64,000 bases of DNA from Rhizobium herbae (GCF_019511375.1 NZ_JAEUAO010000006.1:1-64000), one strand, 5' to 3'. Counted from the stretch's first letter, positions 41,534 through 50,898 are shown. A program made the numbers and translations. Notes: generated by a model not told the origin, from the letters alone.

Positions 41534-42567
41534 GCGATCCGCCTCGTCTGTTCGAGTTCGATCAACCGTCCGCGCTGCGCAAGGGATTGTGTTGCCGCTT
41601 CGAGAATGCGGACAACCCGCAAGCCGGCATGTCCGTCGGCGATCGGCTGTTGGTTCTGTTCGACGCAATCGACGAATTGGCTAAGTTCGCGGCTCAGCGC
41701 CTCCGTCATATCGAGATGCGGCGCATACATGTCGCCGGTGCGGTAGCCTACCAGCATCTGGTAGACTTTCTCGCCGTTTCGCTGCGGGTTACCGTTCAGG
41801 GTGATACCCTTGTCGTAGATCTTGATCTTCTCGCTGGGCTCCAGATCGTCATAGACGATCATCTTGCTGCTGCCGCCGATCAGCGTCCGGCGCACCTTGA
41901 CGGGCGCCAGCCAATTGACGTGGATATGCGCAATGAGCTTGCTTTCAAAAAAGAGATTGAGATAGGCGATGTTCTCGGGTTCGCCGACAACGTGGCTCAT
42001 CCCCGTTGCCGAGACGGCAACCGGCTTTTCCGGAAGCACGTAGTCCATGATGGAGAGATCGTGGACGGCGAGATCCCAGACGACGCTAACATCGTGTTGG
42101 AACAGTCCGAGATTGACCCGCACGGAGTCGTAATAATAAACGTCCCCTAACCCGTTCTCGACGATCTCGCGCATCTTTCGCACCGCACCGGTGTGCACGA
42201 ACGTATGATCGACGGCGAGTATCAGGCGTCTGCGGGCGGCTTCATCGACCATGCGGCGTGCCTCGTCCACCGTCCATGCCATCGGCTTTTCGACAAAGAC
42301 ATGCTTGCCAGCCATCATGGCTTTCATGGCGAGCTTGAAATGGGTTGACACCGGAGTGGCTATCGCGATCGCGTCGACGCTGGGATCGCGCAGGACCTGC
42401 TCGAAGTCGTCGGTTATCTCGACCGAGGGATAGCGCGCCTTGACGGCGGCCAATCGCTCCTTCCGAAGATCACAGACATAGAGGAGGCGCGCGCCGGGGA
42501 CTTCCGCTATGTTCCGAACCAGGTTCGGTCCCCAATAGCCATAACCGATTACCGCGATGCCAATCAT
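41530..42567 (-). CDS. WbpB/WlbA-type Gfo/Idh/MocA oxidoreductase
   Basis: A 345-residue NAD-dependent sugar dehydrogenase. The N-terminal Rossmann domain shows GIAVIGYGYWGPNLVRN and the motif HVFVEKPMAW with its conserved EKP; KDHTFVHTG-like AVDHTFVHTGAVRKM follows. In WbpB/WlbA the enzyme oxidises C3 of UDP-GlcNAc-uronic acid. Second in the operon, overlapping the genes on both sides by ATGA. The substrate would need a UDP-GlcNAc 6-dehydrogenase (WbpA), which is not in this operon; the WecC-like enzyme at 60361 is a UDP-ManNAc type. Confidence 0.9.
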   Translation of the reverse strand: MIGIAVIGYGYWGPNLVRNIAEVPGARLLYVCDLRKERLAAVKARYPSVEITDDFEQVLRDPSVDAIAIATPVSTHFKLAMKAMMAGKHVFVEKPMAWTVDEARRMVDEAARRRLILAVDHTFVHTGAVRKMREIVENGLGDVYYYDSVRVNLGLFQHDVSVVWDLAVHDLSIMDYVLPEKPVAVSATGMSHVVGEPENIAYLNLFFESKLIAHIHVNWLAPVKVRRTLIGGSSKMIVYDDLEPSEKIKIYDKGITLNGNPQRNGEKVYQMLVGYRTGDMYAPHLDMTEALSRELSQFVDCVEQNQQPIADGHAGLRVVRILEAATQSLAQRGRLIELEQTRRIA

Positions 42568-43070
42568 CGTGTTCTCCTGGAGAATGGGACAGTTGCCGGC
42601 GCATCCTGCACACGGCCGATAATCCTGGCGGGAACGCCAGCTACGATGGCGTGGTCTGGAACGTCTCTTGTCACGACCGCTCCGGCGCCGACCTGCGCTC
42701 CCTCGCCGATCGTCAGACCCGGCAGGATCGTGGCATTGCTGCCGATCGCCGCGTGCCGCTTGACTAAGGTCGGGACGACCTCCCAGTCGCCATCGGCCAA
42801 AAGCCCTCCGCCAGGATTAACGGCGCGCGGGTAAGGGTCGTTGGTGAACATGACGCCGTGGCCGATGAAAACACCGTCCTCGATCGTCACGGCCTCGCAG
42901 ATGAAGGAGTGGCTGGAAACTTTGCAGTTGCGGCCGACATTAGCGTTTTTCTGGATCTCCACGAAGGTGCCGATACGGGTGCCCGCACCAATGCTGCAGC
43001 CGTACAGATTGACCAGATCGGGATGATGGATAACCACCCCCTCGCCTAAGGTAACATTCGATGCAATCAT
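42564..43070 (-). CDS. WbpD/WlbB-type left-handed beta-helix N-acetyltransferase
   Basis: A 168-residue hexapeptide-repeat acetyltransferase (VTLGEGVVIHHPDLVNLYGCSIGAGTRIGTFVEIQKNANVG is the start of the coil array; VIKRHAAIGSNATILPG and GAGAVVTRDVPDHAIVAGVPARI the end). It resembles WbpD/WlbB, which acetylates the 3-amino group. First gene of the six-gene sugar operon. The start could be 43070 (MIASNV) or 43088 (MRGRRGM); no clear ribosome site decides, though 43070 matches the family. Confidence 0.88.
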   Translation of the reverse strand: MIASNVTLGEGVVIHHPDLVNLYGCSIGAGTRIGTFVEIQKNANVGRNCKVSSHSFICEAVTIEDGVFIGHGVMFTNDPYPRAVNPGGGLLADGDWEVVPTLVKRHAAIGSNATILPGLTIGEGAQVGAGAVVTRDVPDHAIVAGVPARIIGRVQDAPATVPFSRRTR

Positions 43071-43435
43071 CCCGCGACGACCCCGCATTCTCGATTATCG
43101 CTCAACCGACTGGATTCCATGCGGCTATGTGCCTCGCTCCAGTGCCCGCGACTAATGCGCAACTTGCTTCTTTCAACGTTCAGAAGAGTTCGTTTCGACC
43201 AGCGAGTAAAGAAAACAAAATGCGGTATTTAGGCCTTCGAAAGGCGTAGCCGCGCACGGAATCTTAGTGCGCCCTAAGGCGGATGCCGGTCGCGGTCGGC
43301 TCTGGCACATGTGGTTTTCAGTCGAAGTAGGAGGTTGAAGTACGCATGGATCCACGCAAGTCTGGCAGCCCTTCCGTGCCCCCGTCCCAGCGACGGAGCA
43401 CGATCGTGCCGAGAGGCCGAAAACCGAGGGAAACG
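43071..43435. other. Divergent promoter region of the sugar operon and the GT4 gene
   Basis: About 365 bp between the first sugar-operon gene (minus) and the GT4 gene (plus). It is somewhat AT-richer around 43180-43230 and should hold two promoters; I found no consensus boxes. Confidence 0.4.
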
Positions 43436-44692
43436 ATGCGTCTTCTTGTCTATCCGCATGACCTGTCGATCGGCGGCAGCCAGATCAACGCAATCGATCT
43501 CGCAGCCGGTGCAGCTGCTGCGGGTCATGAGGTGATCGTCTACGGCATCCCTGGCCCGCTTGTGGACTACATCGCCGAACGTGGGCTGCGTTTCATTCCC
43601 GCTCGGCCTCTTCCCTACCGCCCGGCACCATCGCGAATAGCTCAAATAGCCACCATCGCATTACGAAACCGGATCGACCTCATCCACACCTACGAGTGGC
43701 CAAGTTGCCTGGACGCCTATTACGGCGCTTCGCTTTTCCTCAGCGTGCCGTTGCTGTGTACCGTGCTGAGCATGGACGTGATGCCCTACGTTCCCGCTTC
43801 GGTTCCTTTGATCATGGGAACAGCAGATCTCGGAGCACAGGCACGCAAGGTTCAGCGGAGCGACGTCTGGGTGCTTGAGCCGCCGATCGATGTAGACTAT
43901 GACAATCCCGGCATTGACGGCAGCGCGTTCCGCAGCAGGCTCGGCGCGTCTGCGGATGACTTCCTTGTAGTCAGCGTCTCACGCCTCGCGCTCGACCTCA
44001 AGCTGGATGCCTTGGTGCGTGCCCTCGACGCTGTCGATATTCTCGCAGGCCAATATCCGCTGAAACTTGCCCTGGTTGGTGACGGCCCCGCCCGCGAGGC
44101 GCTGGCCGGCCGAGCAAAAGCAGTAAACCTGAGGCACGGTCGAGACGTCGTTCTTCTCCCGGGCGCCGAAATGGACCCGCGGCCGGCTTATGCCGCAGCG
44201 GATCTGGTGGTGGGGATGGGAAGCTCGGCGCTGCGAGCGCTGGCAATCGGTCGCCCGCTGATCGTCCAGGGCGAAAAGGCGTTTTCCGAGATATTCGATC
44301 CGACAAGCTATGACCTGTTTCTGAAGCAGGGCTTCTACGGGTTAAGTGATGCATCGGCCGGTTCCCACCGGCTCGCCCGGCAGATCGAAGAGTTGCTTCT
44401 CGATCCTGCCCGCCGCAGCAGGCTCGGCTCCTACGGGCGACAGGTGGTGGCTGAGCGCTTCAGCCTAAAGCGAGCGATCGATCTGCAACTGGACATCTAC
44501 CGGCATGTCCTTGCCAATCCGCCCCGCCGAAGCTTTGCCGACGCCGCGCGCTCGGCACGCTTGGCCCTCACGCTGGAATTTGCAAATCACGACCCTGCTC
44601 GAAAGAAAAGCAAGAAGATCCGTGAACTGGCAATCCTTTCGGCGGCACGTTCGGGGCGCTGGCCACCGGAGGCCGCTGAATACGGGCAGTAA
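43436..44692 (+). CDS. GT4-type glycosyltransferase
   Basis: A 418-residue GT-B fold glycosyltransferase. MRLLVYPHDLSIGGSQINAIDLA opens the acceptor domain, and the donor domain shows VSVSRLALDLKLDALVRAL, LVGDGPAREAL and a GMGSSALRALAIGRPLIVQGE region where an EX7E motif normally sits (E in QGE). I chose ATG 43436 because GAGGGAAACG precedes it and family homology starts there; the frame is open from 43346. It probably adds one sugar to the repeat unit on the cytosolic face. Alone on the plus strand, convergent with a GT2. Confidence 0.88.
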   Translation: MRLLVYPHDLSIGGSQINAIDLAAGAAAAGHEVIVYGIPGPLVDYIAERGLRFIPARPLPYRPAPSRIAQIATIALRNRIDLIHTYEWPSCLDAYYGASLFLSVPLLCTVLSMDVMPYVPASVPLIMGTADLGAQARKVQRSDVWVLEPPIDVDYDNPGIDGSAFRSRLGASADDFLVVSVSRLALDLKLDALVRALDAVDILAGQYPLKLALVGDGPAREALAGRAKAVNLRHGRDVVLLPGAEMDPRPAYAAADLVVGMGSSALRALAIGRPLIVQGEKAFSEIFDPTSYDLFLKQGFYGLSDASAGSHRLARQIEELLLDPARRSRLGSYGRQVVAERFSLKRAIDLQLDIYRHVLANPPRRSFADAARSARLALTLEFANHDPARKKSKKIRELAILSAARSGRWPPEAAEYGQ

Positions 44693-44729
44693 AGGGGACG
44701 TCAAAGTAACGGCCTATCACACGCAGCCA

Positions 44730-45638
44730 TCAAGTGGCAGACCGGTGGGGCCTTCTCTTAAACAGCTTGCCGAGTAGAATGGAACCGATCAGCTTTACAT
44801 GAAGCGGATAATCCTTAAGCGCCGCCGCCAGGAACCTGATCATTCGTCTTTTCTTGCCCACGGCGTGGAAATAGCGGCCGACATCGATCAGCATCAGCGA
44901 CCGCTGTTTCTTTCGACACTGCAGGACGTCTTTGTTCTTTCGCAGTATGCGCAACACGCCGATCGTTTCTTTGCGGCGATTTCTCGAAATGCTGTCATGC
45001 GAGATGAAGCCCAGCACGACCGGTTCGATGTCCTCGTAGATGGACGTGTGCTGGGCCAGTCTGATGGCAAACTCCCAGTCTTCATTGGCCCTGGCGCAAA
45101 CATCGAACCATTCCGCATCCGGAATGCAGTTCTTGCGAAACAACGCATTCTGCAGGCTGATCCGGTTCTCTATGAGCAGGTGTCCTAGCTGGTCTTCACC
45201 AAGCCGCAGTCGCCCTTCCGGGACGGGGGCGTAGGCAACCCGGCCGGGGCCGTAATTCAGTTCATTGTCACGACCGTAGATGATTTTCGCACCGGTAACG
45301 GCGCCGACATTGCTGGGAATGGAAGAGAACAGCATAAGCTGCCTTTGCAGTTTACCGGGCAACCACAGGTCATCACTATCCTGGAAGGCGATATACTCTC
45401 CTTTGGCGTGACCAAGGCCGGTATTTCGTGCGGCTGCAGCGCCACCGTTTCGTGAGCGCCTTACATAACTTATCCGATGGTCATTCACGCTGCGAACGAC
45501 TCGCTCAATATCTTCCGTCGAAGCGTCGTCGACAACGATCAGCTCCAAATCCTCATAGGATTGCGAAAGCACGCTGTTCATCGCTGCCACCAGGCAGTCG
45601 CTTCGATTATACGTGGGTAGGATCACCGATATTGTCAT
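44730..45638 (-). CDS. GT2-type glycosyltransferase
   Basis: A 302-residue GT-A family 2 transferase: ISVILPTYNRSDCLVAAMNSVLSQ at the start, VVDDAS, RNTGLGHAKGEYIAFQDSDDLW with its metal-binding DxD, and a C-terminal NEDWEFAIRLAQ with the catalytic-base region ED. Start at 45638 set by the family N-terminus; there is no clear ribosome site and the frame is open to 45809. The sugar donor cannot be read. A basic C-terminus (RRMIRFLAAALKDYP...) suggests membrane contact. Confidence 0.88.
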   Translation of the reverse strand: MTISVILPTYNRSDCLVAAMNSVLSQSYEDLELIVVDDASTEDIERVVRSVNDHRISYVRRSRNGGAAAARNTGLGHAKGEYIAFQDSDDLWLPGKLQRQLMLFSSIPSNVGAVTGAKIIYGRDNELNYGPGRVAYAPVPEGRLRLGEDQLGHLLIENRISLQNALFRKNCIPDAEWFDVCARANEDWEFAIRLAQHTSIYEDIEPVVLGFISHDSISRNRRKETIGVLRILRKNKDVLQCRKKQRSLMLIDVGRYFHAVGKKRRMIRFLAAALKDYPLHVKLIGSILLGKLFKRRPHRSAT

Positions 45639-45969
45639 CAGAAGAAGAATCCAAACGATTGAAAATAGGCGTGACGGTGCGACACGACCCTTCTTCCCTA
45701 TGGGAGGACAACGAGCGACACAATTTATCTTTATTCGTGAGGGCGATGCCATCAGGCTTGCACGAGATATCCGGCGGATTGAACGCTCCCCCTTTGGATG
45801 ATCCTTCATGCGACCGATAGTCGGTTTCGAGGCCGCCTACAGACGGGCAAGCAGGCTTAAGACGTATGCCCTCACACGAAGCCTCGCCCCTTCGCTACGA
45901 AAATCGAAGTTTCTATCTGCCAAGGAGTTGGACACACTTCTAACGGTTCTGGAATGTTTTGAGATCGCC
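45639..45969. other. Divergent intergenic region
   Basis: About 330 bp between the GT2 gene (minus) and the beta-helix gene (plus). Frames extend into it from both sides, but neither extension is family-like. It should hold both promoters. Confidence 0.4.
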
Positions 45970-46842
45970 ATGAGACACCGGGTAAAACCTGCATTGCTGC
46001 TCGCCGCCGCCTTGCTTCTCCCTGCCGCGGTCGAAATACGTGGAGCGGCCGATGCCGTAGCACAACAAGGAGCGCAACTTATGCATGTACAGGCGGCGCG
46101 CGCGGAGGCCGGCGCCTATCCCGAGGCGGCGAACACCGGCGTACCCGCAGACATGAAGCTCATCCCCGCCACGCGTTTCAACCTTGACGTTGCCGGGGAG
46201 ACGCTAAGTGGCCTGATTTTTCAGGGGCCGGTCACGATAGCGGCGCCCAACGTGACGCTCAGGAACTGCCGCATAACCGCCAATGGCTGGGCGGCGTTGG
46301 AAATACGCGCTGACGGAGTGACCGTAGAAAATTGCGAGATAAATGGTCAAAGCACGGCTGGTATTCGGGGGATCAGCGTTTCCGGCAGCAATGTTTCGAT
46401 CCGGCGCTGCGACATTCATCATGTGGAAGACGGCATCTACCTGACCGAAACTTCAAGATTATCAATCGAAAACAATTATATACATGACCTGCAATCCGAT
46501 TGGGGAGAGCCCCATTTCGACGGAATCGCCGCGGATGGAGGCGTATCGGATGTCCTCATCCGCGGTAATACAGTGATCAATCCACACGGGCAAACGTCGG
46601 CGGTCATGCTGAGCAACTATTTCGGCCCCATCTCCGGCGTCTTGATCGAAGGCAATCGACTTATAGGCGGCGGATACACCGTTTACGCCGACGGCCAATT
46701 CACTGACAGCAAAATCTCAGGCGTTACGTTCCTGGGCAATAGGCTGGGGCGAGGTTACTACGGATACGCCTCCATCCAGAAAAACTCCCCAAAATGGTCT
46801 GGAAACATCGACGACAAGCTTGGCACGCCCGTTAACCCGTGA
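45970..46842 (+). CDS. Secreted right-handed parallel beta-helix protein
   Basis: A 290-residue Sec-exported protein (signal peptide HRVKPALLLAAALLLPAAVEIRGAADAVA) followed by a right-handed parallel beta helix, recognisable from repeating VTLRNCRI, VTVENCEING, VSIRRCDIHH, LSIENNYIHD. Such folds bind or cut acidic polysaccharides (pectate-lyase-like, carbohydrate-binding). The segment HGQTSAVML...GVLIEGNRLIGGGYTVYADG is shared with the RTX protein at 54701, so the two are paralogues with different export routes. Start at 45970 gives a proper signal peptide though the ribosome site (GAGATCG) is weak. Possibly a lyase, hydrolase or EPS-shaping factor. Confidence 0.85.
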   Translation: MRHRVKPALLLAAALLLPAAVEIRGAADAVAQQGAQLMHVQAARAEAGAYPEAANTGVPADMKLIPATRFNLDVAGETLSGLIFQGPVTIAAPNVTLRNCRITANGWAALEIRADGVTVENCEINGQSTAGIRGISVSGSNVSIRRCDIHHVEDGIYLTETSRLSIENNYIHDLQSDWGEPHFDGIAADGGVSDVLIRGNTVINPHGQTSAVMLSNYFGPISGVLIEGNRLIGGGYTVYADGQFTDSKISGVTFLGNRLGRGYYGYASIQKNSPKWSGNIDDKLGTPVNP

Positions 46843-47451
46843 AATCCCGAGGACTTGGCGCGACGATCGCATTCCTTTGGCCGGTGCGGTTCGGGCCGCG
46901 CTTTCAAGAAGGTGAAAGTAATGGCAACGTCCAGCCAAGTTGAAGCGGCCTCCCGCTGACGCGAGAAATTCCTGACGCCCTGGACCAGGTTTTACTATAT
47001 TTTACATATAAGCCATAAGAATACACTTTATCGTTTCATCGATCCGGCAAATTCATCCGTCAGATGAGCGAAATGTCATTTTCGCCTGCGCAATCGCCAG
47101 GGCCTAAAAAAAAGGCAGAGCGCGACATCTCACCGTCACCAATACATAAAACACTCCAAGGATCCCCCAAAAAGATAGGGGGTATGCTTAGGGATAATAT
47201 TCTACCTCTATTGGGTGATCAGGCAATTTGTCCTTGAAAAACAACCAGTTCACGAAATTACTCTAAAGCTATGCAATCACGTAAGGATCGGTTAATATAA
47301 GCAGGTACGCATAGAAAAAGTTCGCTTTATTGATCATGTATAAAAGGGCTCGAGGCCCGCATTAAAAACTGGGGCTAGCACATGCGCTGTGTAAAACACC
47401 TCGAACGGATCGGGGCCGGTGAGCATGTGTCTTTAAGGGAGTAAGGTACCG
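46843..47451. other. AT-rich regulatory region upstream of the LuxR gene
   Basis: About 610 bp without a gene, notably AT-rich around 46990-47150 and 47270-47345. It contains a CCCCC-N9-GGGGG inverted repeat (47164-47182). AAGGGAG lies before the LuxR ATG. Low-GC regulatory DNA like this is typical of silenced or H-NS-like-bound (MucR/Ros) surface-polysaccharide promoters. Confidence 0.45.
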
Positions 47452-48243
47452 ATGAACTCGCTCACAATGACGAATGGCAAGCCAGTACAGAACAGTCTTT
47501 TTCATACAGCACCAACCATCGACCCAACCCACACTCTGGACGATACCGATAACGTAGCACTTCCGCGAGGACGTTCGCTGCTGATCATCGACGACCGCGC
47601 GCTTGATCGCCAATGCCTTGCCTACTGCATATCCGCCCACAAGATGGACATGGACGTTCTGGCATTCGGCTCGATCAATGAGTGGGAACGCAAGCGCCAC
47701 GACTATCCGCCTCTGGCTGCAATTCTGTTGAACGTGGGAGGCAAGAAAATTGCCGAACCGGCCGTTGCCGAGGAAATCCGCAGGCTATCTTCGGCGTTGG
47801 AAGCGCCGATCATCGTATTGGCCGATACCGATGAGCTGTCGCAGATCATGAAGGCGCTCGAATGCGGTGCCAAGGGCTATATTCCTTCGTCAGTCAGCAT
47901 TGACGTCTGCATCGAGGCGATTGCCCTTTCAATGGCGGGAGGCATCTTTGTTCCGGCCAGCAGCGTCTTGGCCATGCGCCAGGCGATCGAATCCGGCAGT
48001 CCAGCCGCACGGCCCCTCGCCGGCATGTTCACCGAACGACAGGCTGAAGTGGTCGAGGCGTTGCGGCGCGGAAAAGCCAACAAGATCATCGCCTATGAGC
48101 TGAACCTGCGGGAAAGCACCGTAAAGGTCCACATCCGCAACATCATGAAGAAGGTCAAGGCGACCAACAGAACCGAGGTGGCCTACAAGATCAAGGATCT
48201 CTTCCCGCTTTCGGTGGAGGGTATGAACGCAAGTGAACACTAG
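47452..48243 (+). CDS. LuxR-type regulator with receiver-like domain lacking the phospho-Asp
   Basis: A 263-residue regulator. The N-terminal receiver keeps the acidic pair D47/D48 (LIIDDRA) but has Asn94 (ILLNVGG) where the phosphorylated Asp should be, followed by EVL-like helices and KGYIPSS. The C-terminal LuxR helix-turn-helix is clear (FTERQAEVVEALRRGKANKIIAYELNLRESTVKVHIRNIMKKVKATNRTEVA). AAGGGAG precedes the ATG. It lies within the polysaccharide locus and ends with a strong terminator. It may act without phosphorylation, like other atypical regulators. Confidence 0.87.
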   Translation: MNSLTMTNGKPVQNSLFHTAPTIDPTHTLDDTDNVALPRGRSLLIIDDRALDRQCLAYCISAHKMDMDVLAFGSINEWERKRHDYPPLAAILLNVGGKKIAEPAVAEEIRRLSSALEAPIIVLADTDELSQIMKALECGAKGYIPSSVSIDVCIEAIALSMAGGIFVPASSVLAMRQAIESGSPAARPLAGMFTERQAEVVEALRRGKANKIIAYELNLRESTVKVHIRNIMKKVKATNRTEVAYKIKDLFPLSVEGMNASEH

Positions 48244-48294
48244 CGCTTGATCGAGGCCCTTCGGGCGACAATTATGGCGAAATGCACGAACTAA

Positions 48295-48327
48295 GGCAAA
48301 GCACGGGACCGTGCTTTGCCTTCTCTT
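48295..48327. terminator. Strong terminator after the LuxR gene
   Basis: An 11-bp perfect stem GGCAAAGCACG (48295-48305) / CGTGCTTTGCC (48310-48320) with a GGAC loop, followed by a T-rich tail. It separates the convergent LuxR and ExoY-like genes and could work in both directions. Confidence 0.85.
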
Positions 48328-48344
48328 CTGTTTGTCTGAACGGG

Positions 48345-49025
48345 TTAGAGCCCGGTTCCCTTGAGGACCACAGCGGGCGTCCGCATCAATATCCACAAAT
48401 CGGTGCTAAACGACATGATGCCGGAATACCGCGTGTCATGCAGCGCCCGTTCGGTGAAGGTGCACCCATTGCGCTCGCTGATTTGCCAAAGCCCGGTCAG
48501 TCCAGGTCGCATGTCGAAATAGGCTGTCCCTGGGTAATGCTGGCGCTGCTCGGGAAGCATCGGGCGTGGACCAACAAGGCTCATGTCCCCAACAAGTACG
48601 TTGTATAGTTGCGGAATTTCATCAACGGAGTATTTGCGCAAGCACTTACCCAGCCGGGTGATGCGGGGATCGTTTCTAAGCTTCTGCATGGTCTCCCATT
48701 CCGCCTTCGCCACGGGGTCGGCGGCGAGATAGGTTTGCAGCCGCTGCTCTGCATCGGGGGCCATGGTACGAAGCTTCCAAAGATTGAATACCCGTCCCCC
48801 TTTTCCGATACGCGGCTGGCGGTAGAAAGCCTTGCCGCCATCGCTGCGGATCAACACCACACATATTCCAACAATTGCGAGCGCAAACGGCGCGGCCAGC
48901 AATGTCACCACGACATCAAAAGCACGCTTGGCGCCGAAATAGAGGAATCGCGGCTTGATTGCCTGGCGATCCGGAACGCTCCGCGGGACAAGCCGTAAAG
49001 AGTATTGCATCTCTAGTTTTGACAT
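48345..49025 (-). CDS. ExoY-like undecaprenyl-phosphate sugar-1-phosphate transferase
   Basis: A 226-residue bacterial sugar transferase, the same length as S. meliloti ExoY. One N-terminal transmembrane helix (FDVVVTLLAAPFALAIVGICVVLI) leads to the cytosolic catalytic domain with NLWKLRTM, DEIPQLYNVLVGDMSLVGPRP and MRPGLTGLWQISERN. It should start repeat-unit synthesis by placing a sugar-1-phosphate (Gal or Glc type) on undecaprenyl phosphate. GGAGGG precedes the ATG. A single-gene minus-strand unit. Confidence 0.93.
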   Translation of the reverse strand: MSKLEMQYSLRLVPRSVPDRQAIKPRFLYFGAKRAFDVVVTLLAAPFALAIVGICVVLIRSDGGKAFYRQPRIGKGGRVFNLWKLRTMAPDAEQRLQTYLAADPVAKAEWETMQKLRNDPRITRLGKCLRKYSVDEIPQLYNVLVGDMSLVGPRPMLPEQRQHYPGTAYFDMRPGLTGLWQISERNGCTFTERALHDTRYSGIMSFSTDLWILMRTPAVVLKGTGL

Positions 49026-49504
49026 ACGCCCTCCAGCAATATGAATTTTTTAAGAACAGTCAGGCTGATCCAACACAAGAGATGAAGAATGAGGTTGTGC
49101 CTGAGACAATGATTTCCGTTCTCTTATTTTGTCCTTTGAACGGGAAATCCCTCTATTAATTAGATATTAATCATATTGGAAAGAAACTCAATAAATCTAA
49201 TGTAAACAATTGGATGTAGGTCGCGCTTTGACGAGGCGATAAGCTCGAACCGAACTTGGCAAAGTTCAAAGGAAGGGGGGATTTTTGCCGATCAGGCGCT
49301 GCGACTGCCTTGTTCGAATGGAGGCATCGCGCCAAGGTTGTTGCCGACCAGTTCGCCCTTCACGGCAGACAGCGCCGCGCGTCTTATCAGACGCGTAAAG
49401 GTCGCTGTAATACTTTGAATGCTGCATGTTTTTCGTCCTCAAATCGGCTACGATTTAAGGAACCATGCAGTAGGCAAACCAAAGAGGGCCGGTGAAAACG
49501 GAAA
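49026..49504. other. AT-rich intergenic region
   Basis: About 480 bp between the ExoY-like gene's start and the end of a GT2 gene. AT-rich at 49150-49205 (ATTAATTAGATATTAATCAT-type sequence), probably the ExoY-like promoter zone. No gene seen. Confidence 0.45.
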
Positions 49505-50428
49505 TCAGGACCGTTCGCGGTTCCAACTTTCGACGAACCGGCTTGAACCGCCGCGTAGCGCCAGATCGAACATTCGGCGTCCGCGGTGAAGCCGAATGCG
49601 GGTCAGGCAAGCCATCGCGAGCAGGCGATTTCTGAGGCCCGAGACACGATCCGTCCTCAGGATTTTTATGCTTTCGGCCAGGGGCGAAGCAACCACGACC
49701 GCGCAGCCGACCAGCCATCGCAACATCGCCGTGCGGCGGCCGGCGACCTTCCCATATTCATGTGCCACGTGCCGGTCCCATCTTCGGGCCAGTTCCGCAA
49801 AGGATTTGCAAGATGGCGTGAGCACCCGCGCCTCAGGCAGAAAGGCGATCCGATAGCCCAGCCTCGTTGCTCGCTGGCCCCACTCGGTGTCCTCCATCGT
49901 CGCAATTCCGCCGAAGGGCCCAACGGACTGAAAAACCCGGGCTCGTACCGCCATGTTGCCGGTTGCCGCAAAACCATAGCGTTCCACGTAAACACGCGCT
50001 CGGTAGCTATAAATGTTCTCATAGGATTCGATTGCGCTCGGGTACGCGGGGTTGTCGAGCAGGACCCCAATATCGCCGCCGACGAGGTCGATGTCGGGGT
50101 TCCTCGCCATGTACCCGACAATTGCTCGCACCCAGCCCGGTTGCGCAATGCAATCAGAATCGATGAACGCAAGTATCTCAGCCCGGGCGAGAGAGGCGCC
50201 CAAATTGCGCGCAGGGCCTGGACCGGGAAGAGTTTCGCGCTCCAAGCGCAGATTTTGGATATGAGAACACGCAGCCTCAGGCATTTCGGTTGAACCATTG
50301 TCGACGACGATGATCTCGAACGGGATGCCGTCCGCGTGCTGCGCATTCAAGGAAAGAAGGCAGCGACGCAGATCGTCGGGCTCGTTGAGGTGCGGAATGA
50401 TCACGCTGAGCTGCAAGGGACCGTCCAT
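49505..50428 (-). CDS. GT2-type glycosyltransferase
   Basis: A 307-residue GT-A transferase: LSVIIPHLNEPDDLRRCLLSL, VVDNGS, ARNLGASLARAEILAFIDSDC with the DxD, and GIATMEDTEWGQRATRLGY carrying the ED catalytic pair. Start at ATG 50428 (GGGAAG upstream); a TTG at 50431 is less likely. The C-terminal segment after 230 is basic and hydrophobic (WLVGCAVVVASPLAES), suggesting membrane association. Sugar unknown. Confidence 0.89.
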   Translation of the reverse strand: MDGPLQLSVIIPHLNEPDDLRRCLLSLNAQHADGIPFEIIVVDNGSTEMPEAACSHIQNLRLERETLPGPGPARNLGASLARAEILAFIDSDCIAQPGWVRAIVGYMARNPDIDLVGGDIGVLLDNPAYPSAIESYENIYSYRARVYVERYGFAATGNMAVRARVFQSVGPFGGIATMEDTEWGQRATRLGYRIAFLPEARVLTPSCKSFAELARRWDRHVAHEYGKVAGRRTAMLRWLVGCAVVVASPLAESIKILRTDRVSGLRNRLLAMACLTRIRLHRGRRMFDLALRGGSSRFVESWNRERS

Positions 50429-50898
50429 CAAATCTTCCCGCCGGGTTCAAGCAGAATAGGCGGCACAGGCACGCCTCCGCGATTGCGGATGCCCTCATCA
50501 GACCATGAACGGGCCGGGCGTAGGAAGACGCGCCCCCCCCCGCCTTGAGGCGCAGGGCGGCTGAACGCCTGGGTGCAAAACGGGGGACCGCTCCGCGCCA
50601 AGTACGCCTTCTGGGGGAGGACATGTGCCCACCGATCTGCATCTTGTCGGCGCTACGGCTGCGCGTTTGCAAGCGCGTCGATGCATCGAGGGCAAGGCGG
50701 ACAACCGGCTAAAGCCAATTTGCCACGCCCGGATAATGCCTAAGGCATCGGGTGAGTTGCCATGTCCGAAAGTACTACATGCGCGGACGGCGCCCCCCTT
50801 CCCACCTCATATTGACTATCTATTCCGCAACCGCGAACCGCCGAACAATGATTTCCATCACGACGCCAATCTGGTTCCGGGAGTTGAGTGTCTGCGCA
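50429..50898. other. Divergent intergenic region with C9 tract
   Basis: About 470 bp between the GT2 gene (minus) and the copolymerase gene (plus). It holds a C9 homopolymer (50533-50541). The copolymerase frame is open from 50752 but the N-terminal extension is not family-like. Promoters of both genes should lie here. Confidence 0.4.
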
